Positions 1-6,175 of a stretch of DNA of 10,164 nucleotides are shown here, piece after piece. Each line of letters opens with the position of its first letter. Position 1 is the stretch's first letter. The DNA comes from Bacteroidota bacterium (GTDB taxonomy: Bacteria; Bacteroidota; Bacteroidia; Bacteroidales; JAAYUG01), in the NCBI GenBank assembly GCA_021812865.1, contig JAKAMP010000052.1:1-10164 (forward strand), in the 5' to 3' direction. The notes beneath the pieces are model-generated. The model saw only the letters and a program-made list of their open reading frames with translations. It searched no databases and was not told the DNA's origin. The translations under genes were made by a program, and so were the position numbers.

Positions 1-2
1 TC

Positions 3-731
3 AGGGACAATATGTTTCAAGCCAGCCTGGAGGTATACTACAAGGATATGGGCAACCAACTACTGTTTAAAGGCGGGGTGCAACCAACCATTACCACCGA
101 TATTGAAAATTCTTTGATTTTTGGGAAAGGTCAGAGTTACGGTACAGAATTGTCCGTGCGAAAAGTAAAGGGAAAACTGACAGGTTGGCTTGCCTATACC
201 TTATCATATGCTAACCAGCGGTTCGACTCGCTGAACCTTGGCAATTCCTTCCCTTTTGCAAATAACAGGAGACATTGTATATATATATCAGCGGCTTATG
301 CCATTAACCGACACTGGGTAGCTTCTTCTAATCTGATCATTACCAGCGGCAGTGCCTTTACGCTCAAAAAAACTGCATCTTCAACTACTACTAGCTCGGG
401 AGATAATCCGTTGTATGATGAAGGAGGTATTGAAACTCCTTCCACGGATGGCTCAGGTGATACCTCCGCAGAAGGTTCTGAAACGGTACAGAACAACTAC
501 AGGCTGGCCCCATATAACCGCCTCGACTTAAGCATCAGTTACAAAAAACTAAAGTATCTGACCCACCGAACGCTCGAAACAGAATGGGTATTTTCGGTAT
601 ATAATGTTTATGCAAGACCAAACACTTTTTTTGTTTACCGTTCCATTGATCCTGTTACCAAATTGCCCGTTGTGCAACAAGTGTCGTTTTTCCCTATCAT
701 ACCGAGCATCACCTATCGTCTTAAATTTTGA
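3..731 (+). CDS. TonB-dependent receptor, C-terminal beta-barrel part (5' end outside window)
   Basis: This is the C-terminal end of an outer-membrane TonB-dependent receptor, a 22-strand barrel family that imports siderophores, glycans or other ligands using TonB energy. The frame is open to the left edge (R-D-N precedes the first Met at 12), so the plug domain and most of the barrel lie outside the window. Visible barrel signs are alternating polar/aromatic strands such as ASLEVYYKDM, YGTELSVRK and LTGWLAYTLSYA, the conserved PFANNRRH-type strand turn, and a final strand ending ITYRLKF, where the terminal Phe is the usual BAM recognition signal. About residues 118-161 after Met12 (nt 363-494) form an unusually Ser/Thr/Gly/Asp-rich stretch, probably a long extracellular loop. 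The substrate cannot be inferred. The stop TGA lies only 9 nt before the end of an IS630 remnant. Family assignment is strong; the receptor subfamily is unknown. Confidence 0.85.
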   Translation, partial: RDNMFQASLEVYYKDMGNQLLFKGGVQPTITTDIENSLIFGKGQSYGTELSVRKVKGKLTGWLAYTLSYANQRFDSLNLGNSFPFANNRRHCIYISAAYAINRHWVASSNLIITSGSAFTLKKTASSTTTSSGDNPLYDEGGIETPSTDGSGDTSAEGSETVQNNYRLAPYNRLDLSISYKKLKYLTHRTLETEWVFSVYNVYARPNTFFVYRSIDPVTKLPVVQQVSFFPIIPSITYRLKF

Positions 732-748
732 GTTATAACTAGTGTCAT

Positions 749-765
749 GTCAATTATTAATTGAC
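749..765. repeat. 17-bp near-perfect palindrome at the IS630 remnant end
   Basis: GTCAATTA-T-TAATTGAC forms two perfect 8-bp arms around one central base. It lies 8 bp inside the presumed TA insertion site (740-741) and overlaps the expected native stop codon of the IS630 transposase. It may be part of the element's terminal or subterminal transposase-binding region; that role is inferred from position only. Confidence 0.5.
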
Positions 766-1111
766 GGATAAAGTTTTTTAGTTTTATTCTGGCATCTTTT
801 GTTGTGAACTGCCAGTTTATTTTGGACTCCTTGCTGTTCCGGGTATTCATCCATGCTTCAACCCCGTTTTTGATTTCTTCAATATTGTCAAAACGCCTAT
901 CCAGGCATTTTCCTTATATTACGTTTAGTTCTATTTCTGCCATATTTAACACAACTGCCATGTTTAGGGGTAAATATGAAGTTAAACCTATCCCAAATCC
1001 TTTTAGCTTCAATTGGCGGATATGCTTCTAACGATGATGCAGCATGTGTTTTAAAGTTATCCATGACTAATGTTATCTTCTCAGCTTCAGGGTAGTGAAC
1101 ATCTGCTATTT
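750..1111 (-). pseudogene. IS630-family transposase, C-terminal remnant with several disabling lesions
   Basis: Reading the minus strand from about 1111 gives ADVHYPEAEKITLVMDN, then F-K-T-H, then the PPIEAKRIWDRF and TPKHGS blocks typical of the IS630 DDE domain; the Asp of VMDN is the second catalytic Asp. After GS the frame breaks: one extra base near 951-954 shifts the next block, LNMAEIELNV (with the catalytic Glu region), into another frame. That frame has an in-frame TAA at 914-916 and then continues KCLDRRFDNIEEIKNGVEAW up to the terminal block KINWQFTTKDARIKLK. A third lesion, an A6 run at 774-779 where seven would keep frame, displaces the expected ending KLYPSINN with its stop at 750-752. 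The N-terminal helix-turn-helix and the first catalytic Asp are missing. Family and pseudogene status are both well supported by these blocks. Confidence 0.85.
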
Positions 1112-1316
1112 CCTTCAAAAGCACCCGCCCAACTATCGTCCTCACTGGTACAGCCGGAGCTCCCATCTTGCTGTAACAGGCAGAGAACTCCTTCTCCCCC
1201 ATTTCCCAATTTATCTTTTGGGCGAGAAGGCATAGCTCGTGCTCTATGTTGATGAACTGAACCAGGGGGATGCTGAAAGAATACAACTGCGGACTTTTAT
1301 CAGATTTGCCTATCAT
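1108..1316 (-). pseudogene. IS5-type transposase, N-terminal fragment
   Basis: The minus-strand ATG at 1314-1316 begins MIGKSDKSPQ, then SIPLVQFINIEHELCLLAQK, and then the GAPAVPVRTIVG and LLKEI blocks. These match the N-terminal (DUF772-like) region of IS5/IS1182-group transposases, whose usual form is a start of the M-x-G-K type, an N-x-x-H-x-L-V-x-L helix, and G-x-P-x-x-P-x-R-x-x-V-G followed by LLLK. The start is therefore probably the native one. The fragment stops after about 69 codons at the junction, where IS630 sequence continues in the same frame, so the DDE catalytic domain is entirely absent. Read through, the two fragments make one 139-codon ORF (897-1316) that should not be annotated as an intact gene. 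Confidence 0.8.
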
Positions 1317-1317
1317 A

Positions 1318-1333
1318 CCTACCTGTCGGTAGG
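1318..1333. repeat. Inverted repeat CCTACC-TGTC-GGTAGG just upstream of the IS5-type start
   Basis: Two perfect 6-bp arms with a 4-base loop lie 2 bp upstream of the IS5-type ATG (minus strand). A second pair, CTGCAAGG at 1340-1347 and CCTTGCAG at 1370-1377, lies just beyond. These may belong to the leader or end of the IS element, or be a dispersed palindromic repeat. The sequence alone does not decide. Confidence 0.45.
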
Positions 1334-1377
1334 CACGCTCTGCAAGGTTTTTACTAAAATTACCTGTTTCCTTGCAG

Positions 1378-1671
1378 TTTAAAACTGTAGTATTCCAAAA
1401 CTGAATAACTTAAAACGCTTTATTTATCAACATGTTCAGCCTGGTGTTAAGGCGCGGCTACTTATATTATTATTTATCAACAAATTTCAAAAAAGAGGGC
1501 GCTCAACCTTTTGAAACCTTTTTTTTTGTTAAGCTCATCGTATTCAATCTGCCTGCGAACAAATCTCCTTCACTTGAATGCAGATGTTGGAAATTTTGCG
1601 AACTTTATGATCCGTGATTTCGTCCCGACGAAAGCATTATGCATTTATGATTCACATCTAAACTATACCCT
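1378..1671. other. Gene-free AT-rich spacer before the deacetylase
   Basis: No credible gene is present: the only ORF of any length here (1432-1617, plus) has low-complexity translation and no recognisable feature. It contains a T9 run around 1520-1528. A 13-bp direct repeat TTATTTATCAACA occurs at 1420-1432 and 1470-1482, exactly 50 bp apart, and there is a short dyad at 1618-1633. It should hold the promoter of the deacetylase, but I found no good match to the Bacteroidota -7 element TAnnTTTG. Confidence 0.5.
1618..1633. promoter_or_regulatory. Dyad TTTCGTCCCGACGAAA upstream of the deacetylase
   Basis: A 7-bp arm pair (TTTCGTC / GACGAAA) with two central bases lies 38 bp before the deacetylase ATG. 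As RNA it would be a 6-bp stem with a CCCG loop. It could be an operator, a 5'-UTR hairpin, or a small dispersed repeat. There is no T-run after it, so it is not a convincing terminator. The role is unknown. Confidence 0.35.
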
Positions 1672-2619
1672 ATGAGAAGGTTCTTCCGAATAACCCTGCT
1701 GGCTGTATTATCTACGATTACCATTTCAGGATTCGCCCAGCAGGAAAAAAACCTGGCCGAAAGACTGGGATATCCCAAAGACTCAAAACTGCTCATCATC
1801 CATGCCGACGACATGGGATTGTCACATTCCACCAACATGGCGGTGATGAAAGCGATGGACAGCAAGTCCATCACCACAGGCAGCGTGATGGTGCCCTGTC
1901 CATGGTTCCCCGAGATTGCCGATTACGTTAAGAATCACCCGGGCCTCGATGTAGGCATCCATCTCACCCTTACCGCCGAATGGAAATATTACCAATGGGG
2001 AGGTGTGTTGCCTTCGGACCAGATTGCCAGCTTGCTGGATAAAAACCAGCATATGTATGCCTCGGTTGAAGAACTTGGCAAAAATGCCAAACCTGAGGAT
2101 GTTGAAAAAGAGATGAGGGCACAGATCGAAAGGGCTATCAGCTACGGCATTCAGCCCACCCATCTCGATAACCATATGGGCAGCCTGCTGGTAAACCCGG
2201 AATACATCAGGATTTATATAAAATTATCGAAGGAGTACCGCCTGCCCATTCTTATGCCGGCCATGTATTACGGGATGATGCCTGCCGGCGTAAAGGAAGC
2301 GATGGGAAGCGGAATGATCATGGTCGATAATCTTTTCATGCTTGAGCCGGGAATGATCAAGGGCGATTGGAGCGCCCCTTATTTGGCTGCCATTGCGGCC
2401 ATGAAACCGGGTCTGAATGAGATGATCGTGCACCTATCGGTCGACAACGACGAAATGAAAGCCATTGCCACAGGGCATGAGGATTATGGTGCAGCCTGGA
2501 GGCAAAAAGACCTCGACCTGGTGATGAGTAAACCCTTCAAAAAAGCGCTGGCCGACAACCACATCGTGCTGATCACCTGGAGGCAGATCAGGGATTTGAT
2601 GAATGGCAGCCAGAAATAG
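1672..2619 (+). CDS. Secreted YdjC/ChbG-family carbohydrate deacetylase
   Basis: This 315-residue protein belongs to the YdjC/ChbG (HpnK-related) polysaccharide-deacetylase superfamily; characterised members remove N-acetyl groups from chitooligosaccharides such as diacetylchitobiose. Residues 1-22 form a signal peptide (RR near the start, hydrophobic core, cleavage around GFA-QQ), so the enzyme should act in the periplasm. The metal-site motifs are intact: HADDMGLSHS with D46/D47, GIHLTL with H97, and PTHLDNHMG with H164, D166 and H168. The length is near the family norm of 250-300 plus leader. The start at 1672 is chosen because the leader begins there; no strong ribosome binding site is visible. 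It stands alone and converges with the PAP2 gene 69 bp downstream. Fold and metal-dependent deacetylation are well supported; the exact substrate is not, and many Bacteroidota paralogues are uncharacterised. Confidence 0.88.
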   Translation: MRRFFRITLLAVLSTITISGFAQQEKNLAERLGYPKDSKLLIIHADDMGLSHSTNMAVMKAMDSKSITTGSVMVPCPWFPEIADYVKNHPGLDVGIHLTLTAEWKYYQWGGVLPSDQIASLLDKNQHMYASVEELGKNAKPEDVEKEMRAQIERAISYGIQPTHLDNHMGSLLVNPEYIRIYIKLSKEYRLPILMPAMYYGMMPAGVKEAMGSGMIMVDNLFMLEPGMIKGDWSAPYLAAIAAMKPGLNEMIVHLSVDNDEMKAIATGHEDYGAAWRQKDLDLVMSKPFKKALADNHIVLITWRQIRDLMNGSQK

Positions 2620-2688
2620 TTCTTACCGAAAAATAGAACAGGCCGATCCGGGAATGCCAGGTGGCAAATTGCGCATCGGGTTAGATAT

Positions 2689-4026
2689 TTACCGCTTCTC
2701 AAGATAGAGACTGCCTTCCTTGAGTTCAAAGCGAATGATATGCAATCCGGACTCTATGCGTTCCTGTTCGCTGCATTGCATGGCTGTACCGGTCTGATTG
2801 ATCACCTTCGAGGAATCACCCACCAGCACAAACCGCGAGGGATCGAGGCGCAGGTGAATATCTCCCTTTTTCACCTTCAAAACCAGCTGGCAGGTAAGAC
2901 TGTCGGGTAGACTGCAGTCGATCCGGCCCTTATCGACATTCACCCTATACTGTCTGGCTGCCTGCATAGGAAAATGCATGGAAATATGATTGCGAATCTC
3001 GGTGTACCAGCCCATTACCTGTATCTGATAGCGGCCGGTATCCCCTTCCGTATACTTGCCTCGGATCTTGCTGTTCGGAAAACCAAAGGCGCTCACCTTA
3101 TAATCGGCCTTGAAGCAAGTATCGTCGCTTATTTCGACCATTGCATCCAGCACGTTGGCTTCAATCGCCTTCGTTTGGGAACGTAACAGTTCTGAATTGC
3201 TTATCACCAGGTGCTTTTGCGAAATATAGGGCGTCGCAACCATGATCCCGGCAGTAATGACCGGCAACAGAATACCGAGCAGCAGGGTGGATAGCCGTGC
3301 CCTTCTCTTCCGGAGCTTCTCATCCATTTCCTTTGGCACATAGGGTTCATCAATCCTGAACAGGTAAACGCCCGTAAGGGCAACAATCCATACTATACCC
3401 CCCGACCAGATCACATCGCTGGCAAAATGCCCGCCTGCAATCATTCTCGATACGCCCATGAGCAGTCCGTAAGCAACCCCTGTTGCGAGAAACGCGTAAG
3501 CAACAGCCTTTTTACGGTTGCGAAAAATAAGATAGGGTACAGCAATGAAAAAACCCATGGAACAGTGTCCGCAGGGAAAGGACTTGCCGTTCACGCTATG
3601 CCCCTTTACACAGGTACATACATATTCTTCTTTACCGCCAAATTGGGTAATTTCGGAGGGCCGGGGTCTACCCCAGTGATCCTTCAGTCCCAGGTTAATA
3701 ATCAGTCCGGGTCCCAACATGAGCGTATACACCAGCATGAAAGCGGCTTTGCGAAACCTGGCATATTTTTCATTCCAATACGATACCGAGATCATCACCA
3801 GTCCTGCCAGGGCAAACAAATATCCCGGGAATATCCCGAACCGGTACATAAGGTCCCAGAACGGGATATACCGCATAAACCATCCCTTTTCAGGAGAATA
3901 AAAAAGCCTCTGCAAGGCAACATCAAGGTTTGTAACATCGAATATCAGTGTAAGTACGCCCAGGAGCAGAAAAATGAAGGCAAAATCTTTGAAAGCCCTG
4001 CTTTTTATTGTGGTTCTCCATTCCAT
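2689..4026 (-). CDS. PAP2-family membrane phosphatase with variant P-C-G-H motif and periplasmic C-terminal beta domain
   Basis: This 445-residue integral membrane protein carries the three PAP2 (type 2 phosphatidic acid phosphatase) motifs: K115-DHWGR-P-R122-P, then P151-C-G-H154, then S193-R194-MIAGG-H200-FAS-D204. Such enzymes dephosphorylate lipid phosphates (phosphatidate, undecaprenyl-PP, lipid A) on the periplasmic face. Predicted helices lie near 14-31, 64-83, 93-113, 156-168, 173-192, 205-224 and 246-267. The basic KLRKRRAR loop before the last helix fits a cytoplasmic loop and puts residues 268-445 in the periplasm. That tail is beta-rich, resembling DUF4097/adhesin-like repeats. 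Two oddities stand out: Cys152 replaces the usual Ser of P-S-G-H, and C137, C139, C152 and C155 cluster around catalytic H154. The GGKEEY-to-H block recalls lipid A phosphatases, but I would not name it LpxE or LpxF. It is divergent from the gene at 4226. Confidence 0.85.
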   Translation of the reverse strand: MEWRTTIKSRAFKDFAFIFLLLGVLTLIFDVTNLDVALQRLFYSPEKGWFMRYIPFWDLMYRFGIFPGYLFALAGLVMISVSYWNEKYARFRKAAFMLVYTLMLGPGLIINLGLKDHWGRPRPSEITQFGGKEEYVCTCVKGHSVNGKSFPCGHCSMGFFIAVPYLIFRNRKKAVAYAFLATGVAYGLLMGVSRMIAGGHFASDVIWSGGIVWIVALTGVYLFRIDEPYVPKEMDEKLRKRRARLSTLLLGILLPVITAGIMVATPYISQKHLVISNSELLRSQTKAIEANVLDAMVEISDDTCFKADYKVSAFGFPNSKIRGKYTEGDTGRYQIQVMGWYTEIRNHISMHFPMQAARQYRVNVDKGRIDCSLPDSLTCQLVLKVKKGDIHLRLDPSRFVLVGDSSKVINQTGTAMQCSEQERIESGLHIIRFELKEGSLYLEKR

Positions 4027-4177
4027 CTGAAAAGGTTTTGATTGGTTAAGGCACGCCCGTTTCCGGAGTTGCCCGATTTCTCTGATTTGGGGTTAAAAAT
4101 AGCTTATTTTTCAGGAACTATCTTTTGTGGAAGAAAATCCTCGGGTACTTAGACAAGGATACTGCGCATGAATACAC

Positions 4178-4185
4178 TACCTTTG
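4178..4185 (+). promoter_or_regulatory. Candidate Bacteroidota -7 promoter element (TACCTTTG)
   Basis: TACCTTTG matches the TAnnTTTG -7 consensus of Bacteroidota housekeeping promoters and lies 40 bp before the ATG at 4226, a usual leader length. I see no matching TTTG -33 element at the expected 19-21 bp upstream, so this is a weak call. It would drive the LprI-like gene and perhaps the truncated lipoprotein after it. Confidence 0.3.
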
Positions 4186-4225
4186 TCTGGATACCTATTG
4201 GTGATGCCAAAATAATAAGTAAGGT

Positions 4226-4642
4226 ATGAAGGCCATTCTAAAAGTATTCGCCCTGTGCGGTTTTTTTCTTGCTTCAACCGGTTTGTTTGCCCAGTTACCC
4301 ATGTTGGAGAAGATTGACCAGGAGCACAGCCAGTGCCTGCAGAACAAAAAGAAGGCTTATGAATGTGCAAGAAACTATTTCCGGCGGATTGACAGCCTGC
4401 TGAATGCAACCTATGCCGATATGAAATTGCAGCTCGATTCACCCGGAAGGGCACAGCTGAGAAAGAACCAGGCCGCCTGGGTAACCGAACGCAACCGGAA
4501 GTTTCACCTGATTGAAGTGGAAATCAGGCAATATGGGTTCTCCGGACCGGAAACCGAAGCAAATGAAAAAGAAGAAAAAGCCAAAGTTTTGCGGGACCGG
4601 ATCATCTACCTGGCCGGTTGGAAACCGGGAAAAACAAAATAA
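4226..4642 (+). CDS. Secreted LprI/DUF1311-like protein
   Basis: This 138-residue protein has a clear signal peptide (KAILKVFALCGFFLASTG, cleavage near FA-Q at residue 22-23). The mature part looks like the DUF1311/LprI N-terminal domain, named after the mycobacterial lysozyme inhibitor LprI. Supporting features are a Cys pair at C37 and C47 suited to a disulfide, the helix block LNATYADMKLQLDSPGRAQL, and then KNQAAWVTERNRKF, close to the family's L-x-x-x-Q-R-A-W-x-x-x-R pattern. The mature protein is helical, charged and small, as expected. Function in Bacteroidota is not established; lysozyme inhibition would be inference from one family member. It precedes a GTG-start lipoprotein by 27 bp on the same strand, so the two may be co-transcribed. 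Confidence 0.7.
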   Translation: MKAILKVFALCGFFLASTGLFAQLPMLEKIDQEHSQCLQNKKKAYECARNYFRRIDSLLNATYADMKLQLDSPGRAQLRKNQAAWVTERNRKFHLIEVEIRQYGFSGPETEANEKEEKAKVLRDRIIYLAGWKPGKTK

Positions 4643-4669
4643 TTTTAATCTGCCAAATTTTCAGCTGAC

Positions 4670-4882
4670 GTGATTTGTAAGCGACTACACTGGGTATGTA
4701 TGCTGCTGATGATTTGGCTGATAGGCTGCAGCAGAAATGAACCTTCCGTCGTTGATCCCTATTACAGCTTATCGGGCAGGATTACGGATTCGATGGGAAA
4801 TCCCTTGCCATTCACAAGGCTGATGCTCACCGACAGCAGCTTTATTGCAGGCGATAAGCAGGGAAAAGAGGTTATGCGGTAA
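4670..4882 (+). pseudogene. Truncated lipoprotein with partial carboxypeptidase-regulatory-like domain
   Basis: A 70-codon ORF begins at GTG 4670; no ATG lies upstream before the stop at 4646-4648, and starting at Met11 would spoil the leader. It has a lipoprotein signal peptide with lipobox L-I-G-C (Cys20), predicting an acylated N-terminus. The mature part begins a CarboxypepD_reg-like beta sandwich: YSLSGRITDSMGNPLPFTRL, then LTDSSF and GDKQGK. In the family this is followed by an aromatic residue and the remaining strands. Here the similarity ends after GDKQGK, and the frame meets a stop 4 codons later, inside the 3' end of the opposing gene (11-nt overlap). I read it as a 5' gene fragment cut off by rearrangement; a very small intact lipoprotein is the alternative. 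Confidence 0.55.
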
Positions 4883-5438
4883 TTTCAAAATGGCATACGC
4901 TGTCACCCCTGCCAATGGCGCTGATCATCTTTACGTCCACAGGTTTTTGAAGATATGCCTCATATACCGTTTTTACCCAGCCTTTGGAACAATGGCAGAA
5001 GTCAGGACTGCTTATATAGCCTTCGGTGCGGATACTGCAATAACATTTATTGTATGAAATACCAATAGTTCTCCCATTCAAGGATATCGCGTCACCAAAC
5101 TGGTTTTTCTTTAATATGGCTATCATTTCTTCCAGGTTACCCGGATCTTTTGCTTCTGACCTCATTTCTGCAAGCTTTTGCATCAGGTTGCCCCGCAAGG
5201 CACAATCTTTTCCGCATTTCGATATCAGGTCAACCACATTTTCATTCGGTTTTGCCTCTCCTGCATGTCCAAAAAATTTCCCCAGCCACCATTTTAGTTT
5301 GTCAAGTCCTGTTTCTGGTGAATATGAACCTGCATCCAACTGAACTTTTGGCAGTTCAGATGAAAGCCCAAGTAGTCCAACTCCAAACAATCCCGAAAGG
5401 GTAAGAAAATTCCTGCGATTATGTATGGCTCTTTTCAT
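4872..5438 (-). CDS. Cys-rich exported protein with twin-arginine-like leader and ATC-hydrolase-like C-terminus
   Basis: This 188-residue protein starts with a leader containing N-R8-R9-N-F-L-T-L-S followed by a Gly/Leu core (residues 14-27). That resembles a twin-arginine (Tat) export signal, suggesting export of a folded protein, possibly with a cofactor. Six Cys stand in pairs, C75-x3-C79, C132-Y-C134 and C148-H-C150, plus C182. The C-terminal block (FCHCSKGWVKTVYE, KPVDV, then GRGDSVCHFEI) resembles the end of the L-2-amino-thiazoline-4-carboxylic-acid hydrolase/V4R-like fold, where G-W, E, K-P-V and G-D-x-C-x-F recur. The reaction cannot be stated. It could be an uncharacterised DUF family sharing this fold (I recall DUF6144 with similar Cys patterns, not verified). 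It converges on the truncated lipoprotein with an 11-nt overlap. Confidence 0.65.
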   Translation of the reverse strand: MKRAIHNRRNFLTLSGLFGVGLLGLSSELPKVQLDAGSYSPETGLDKLKWWLGKFFGHAGEAKPNENVVDLISKCGKDCALRGNLMQKLAEMRSEAKDPGNLEEMIAILKKNQFGDAISLNGRTIGISYNKCYCSIRTEGYISSPDFCHCSKGWVKTVYEAYLQKPVDVKMISAIGRGDSVCHFEITA

Positions 5439-5691
5439 AAAAATAAGGTTTAACGACGAAATGACCGGTTAAATTTAATACACCCTACGCTGAAAGTCGA
5501 TGGATTAATATTATTCTTTCCGGATTTTTCATTTTGGCATCCAAATTGACATCCAGGCTTTTCAGGATTGTATGTCTATCGATCAGTCCGGGCTGGCATT
5601 CCAGGGGAAATATCACGGAAACAACCCCGGATGAAAATAAAAATTTCCGGCTATAGAAGTCCTGACAGGTTATAATGGCTTAAATTTGTAT
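5439..5691. other. Divergent intergenic region
   Basis: This 253-bp gap separates the minus-strand Cys-rich gene from the plus-strand small membrane protein and must contain promoters for both. I saw no strong paired -33/-7 elements. TAAATTTG at 5681-5688 fits the -7 consensus but sits 3 bp from the likely ATG at 5692, too close for a normal leader. No gene or hairpin of note was seen. Confidence 0.4.
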
Positions 5692-6099
5692 ATGCAGGAA
5701 CGGCAGGAAAATATTACCACGATCATCAGAAACCTTGGGACAGCGTTGCTTCTCGGGTTGTTTTTTCTGCTATTTTCTTCCCTGCAGGACCGGCCGGTTG
5801 CTTCATTTCATGTTTCTTCCCGTGTAGTGAACGGGTCAGAAATGCAATTGGATAATCCGGCAGCATTCATTCAGGAAACCAGTCATTCCAATCTTTTAAG
5901 TTTTAATACCCTGCCTTCGCAGGATAATAGTAAAATTGCAGGCGAAGTTCATCCGGCCATCGTGCGCAGCAATCATGCTATTGCCCTGATGCTGAAACAA
6001 AGCGAAAATGACCGGGTTGAAAGAAGGCCCTTCCTGCATCAGAAACACTGTCCCCAACAGGCTCATCAAAACACAGACGAGCTACCTGTTCTCATTTAA
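5692..6099 (+). CDS. Unrecognised small single-helix membrane protein
   Basis: I do not recognise this 135-residue protein. From ATG 5692 (a TTG two codons earlier is less likely) it has a short polar N-terminus. One hydrophobic segment follows at about residues 15-31 (NLGTALLLGLFFLLFSSLQ), then a polar tail with no repeats and only one Cys. The C-terminal end (FLHQKHCPQQAHQNTDE) is rich in His and Gln, with H-x2-H-C-type spacing that might bind metal, but this is only a composition remark. The segment could be a signal anchor or an uncleaved leader, placing the tail in the periplasm. The SecD-like gene follows 76 bp downstream on the same strand with no terminator between, and a terminator follows that gene. 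The two therefore probably form one transcription unit. Confidence 0.55.
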   Translation: MQERQENITTIIRNLGTALLLGLFFLLFSSLQDRPVASFHVSSRVVNGSEMQLDNPAAFIQETSHSNLLSFNTLPSQDNSKIAGEVHPAIVRSNHAIALMLKQSENDRVERRPFLHQKHCPQQAHQNTDELPVLI

Positions 6100-6175
6100 T
6101 CTTCGTCATCTTTGATCATTTTTGCCCGCTTCAGCTTCGAAGCCGGGTCAGTATGAACATTTTAAATCAAAAAAA

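Larger units (their letters stand above)
741..1377. mobile_element. Decayed composite insertion-sequence scar (IS630 remnant joined to IS5-type remnant)
   Basis: The stretch between the TonB receptor and the spacer before the deacetylase consists of two transposase pieces, both coding on the minus strand. Nearer the receptor is the C-terminal half of an IS630-family transposase. Beyond a junction at about 1107-1115 is the N-terminal third of an IS5-type transposase. The left edge is plausibly at 740-741, a TA dinucleotide (IS630 elements insert into TA) followed by TGTCATG-type end sequence and a palindrome. The right edge is uncertain. I placed it after an 8-bp inverted repeat pair at 1340-1347 and 1370-1377, but I cannot verify true terminal repeats or a target duplication. 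Neither piece encodes a complete catalytic domain, so the element should be inactive. Confidence 0.7.

Noticed and set aside
897..1316. 139-codon ORF as one intact gene
   Set aside because: It joins pieces of two transposase families and lacks a full catalytic domain, so I list two pseudogene fragments instead.
2640..2681. Possible bidirectional terminator between the convergent deacetylase and PAP2 genes
   Set aside because: CCGAT...ATCGG and TGCC-AGGT-GGCA are short pairings without a T-run on either strand.
3427..4041. 204-codon plus-strand ORF
   Set aside because: It is antisense to the PAP2 gene, whose three catalytic motifs are intact on the minus strand.
5681..5688. TAAATTTG as a -7 promoter for the small membrane protein
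   Set aside because: It would start transcription at or after the ATG at 5692, and there is no -33 partner.
6122..6175. N-terminal extension of the SecD-like protein from TTG 6122
   Set aside because: TTG is a rare start, the added 18 residues are polar and unlike a leader, and ATG 6176 directly precedes the anchor helix.
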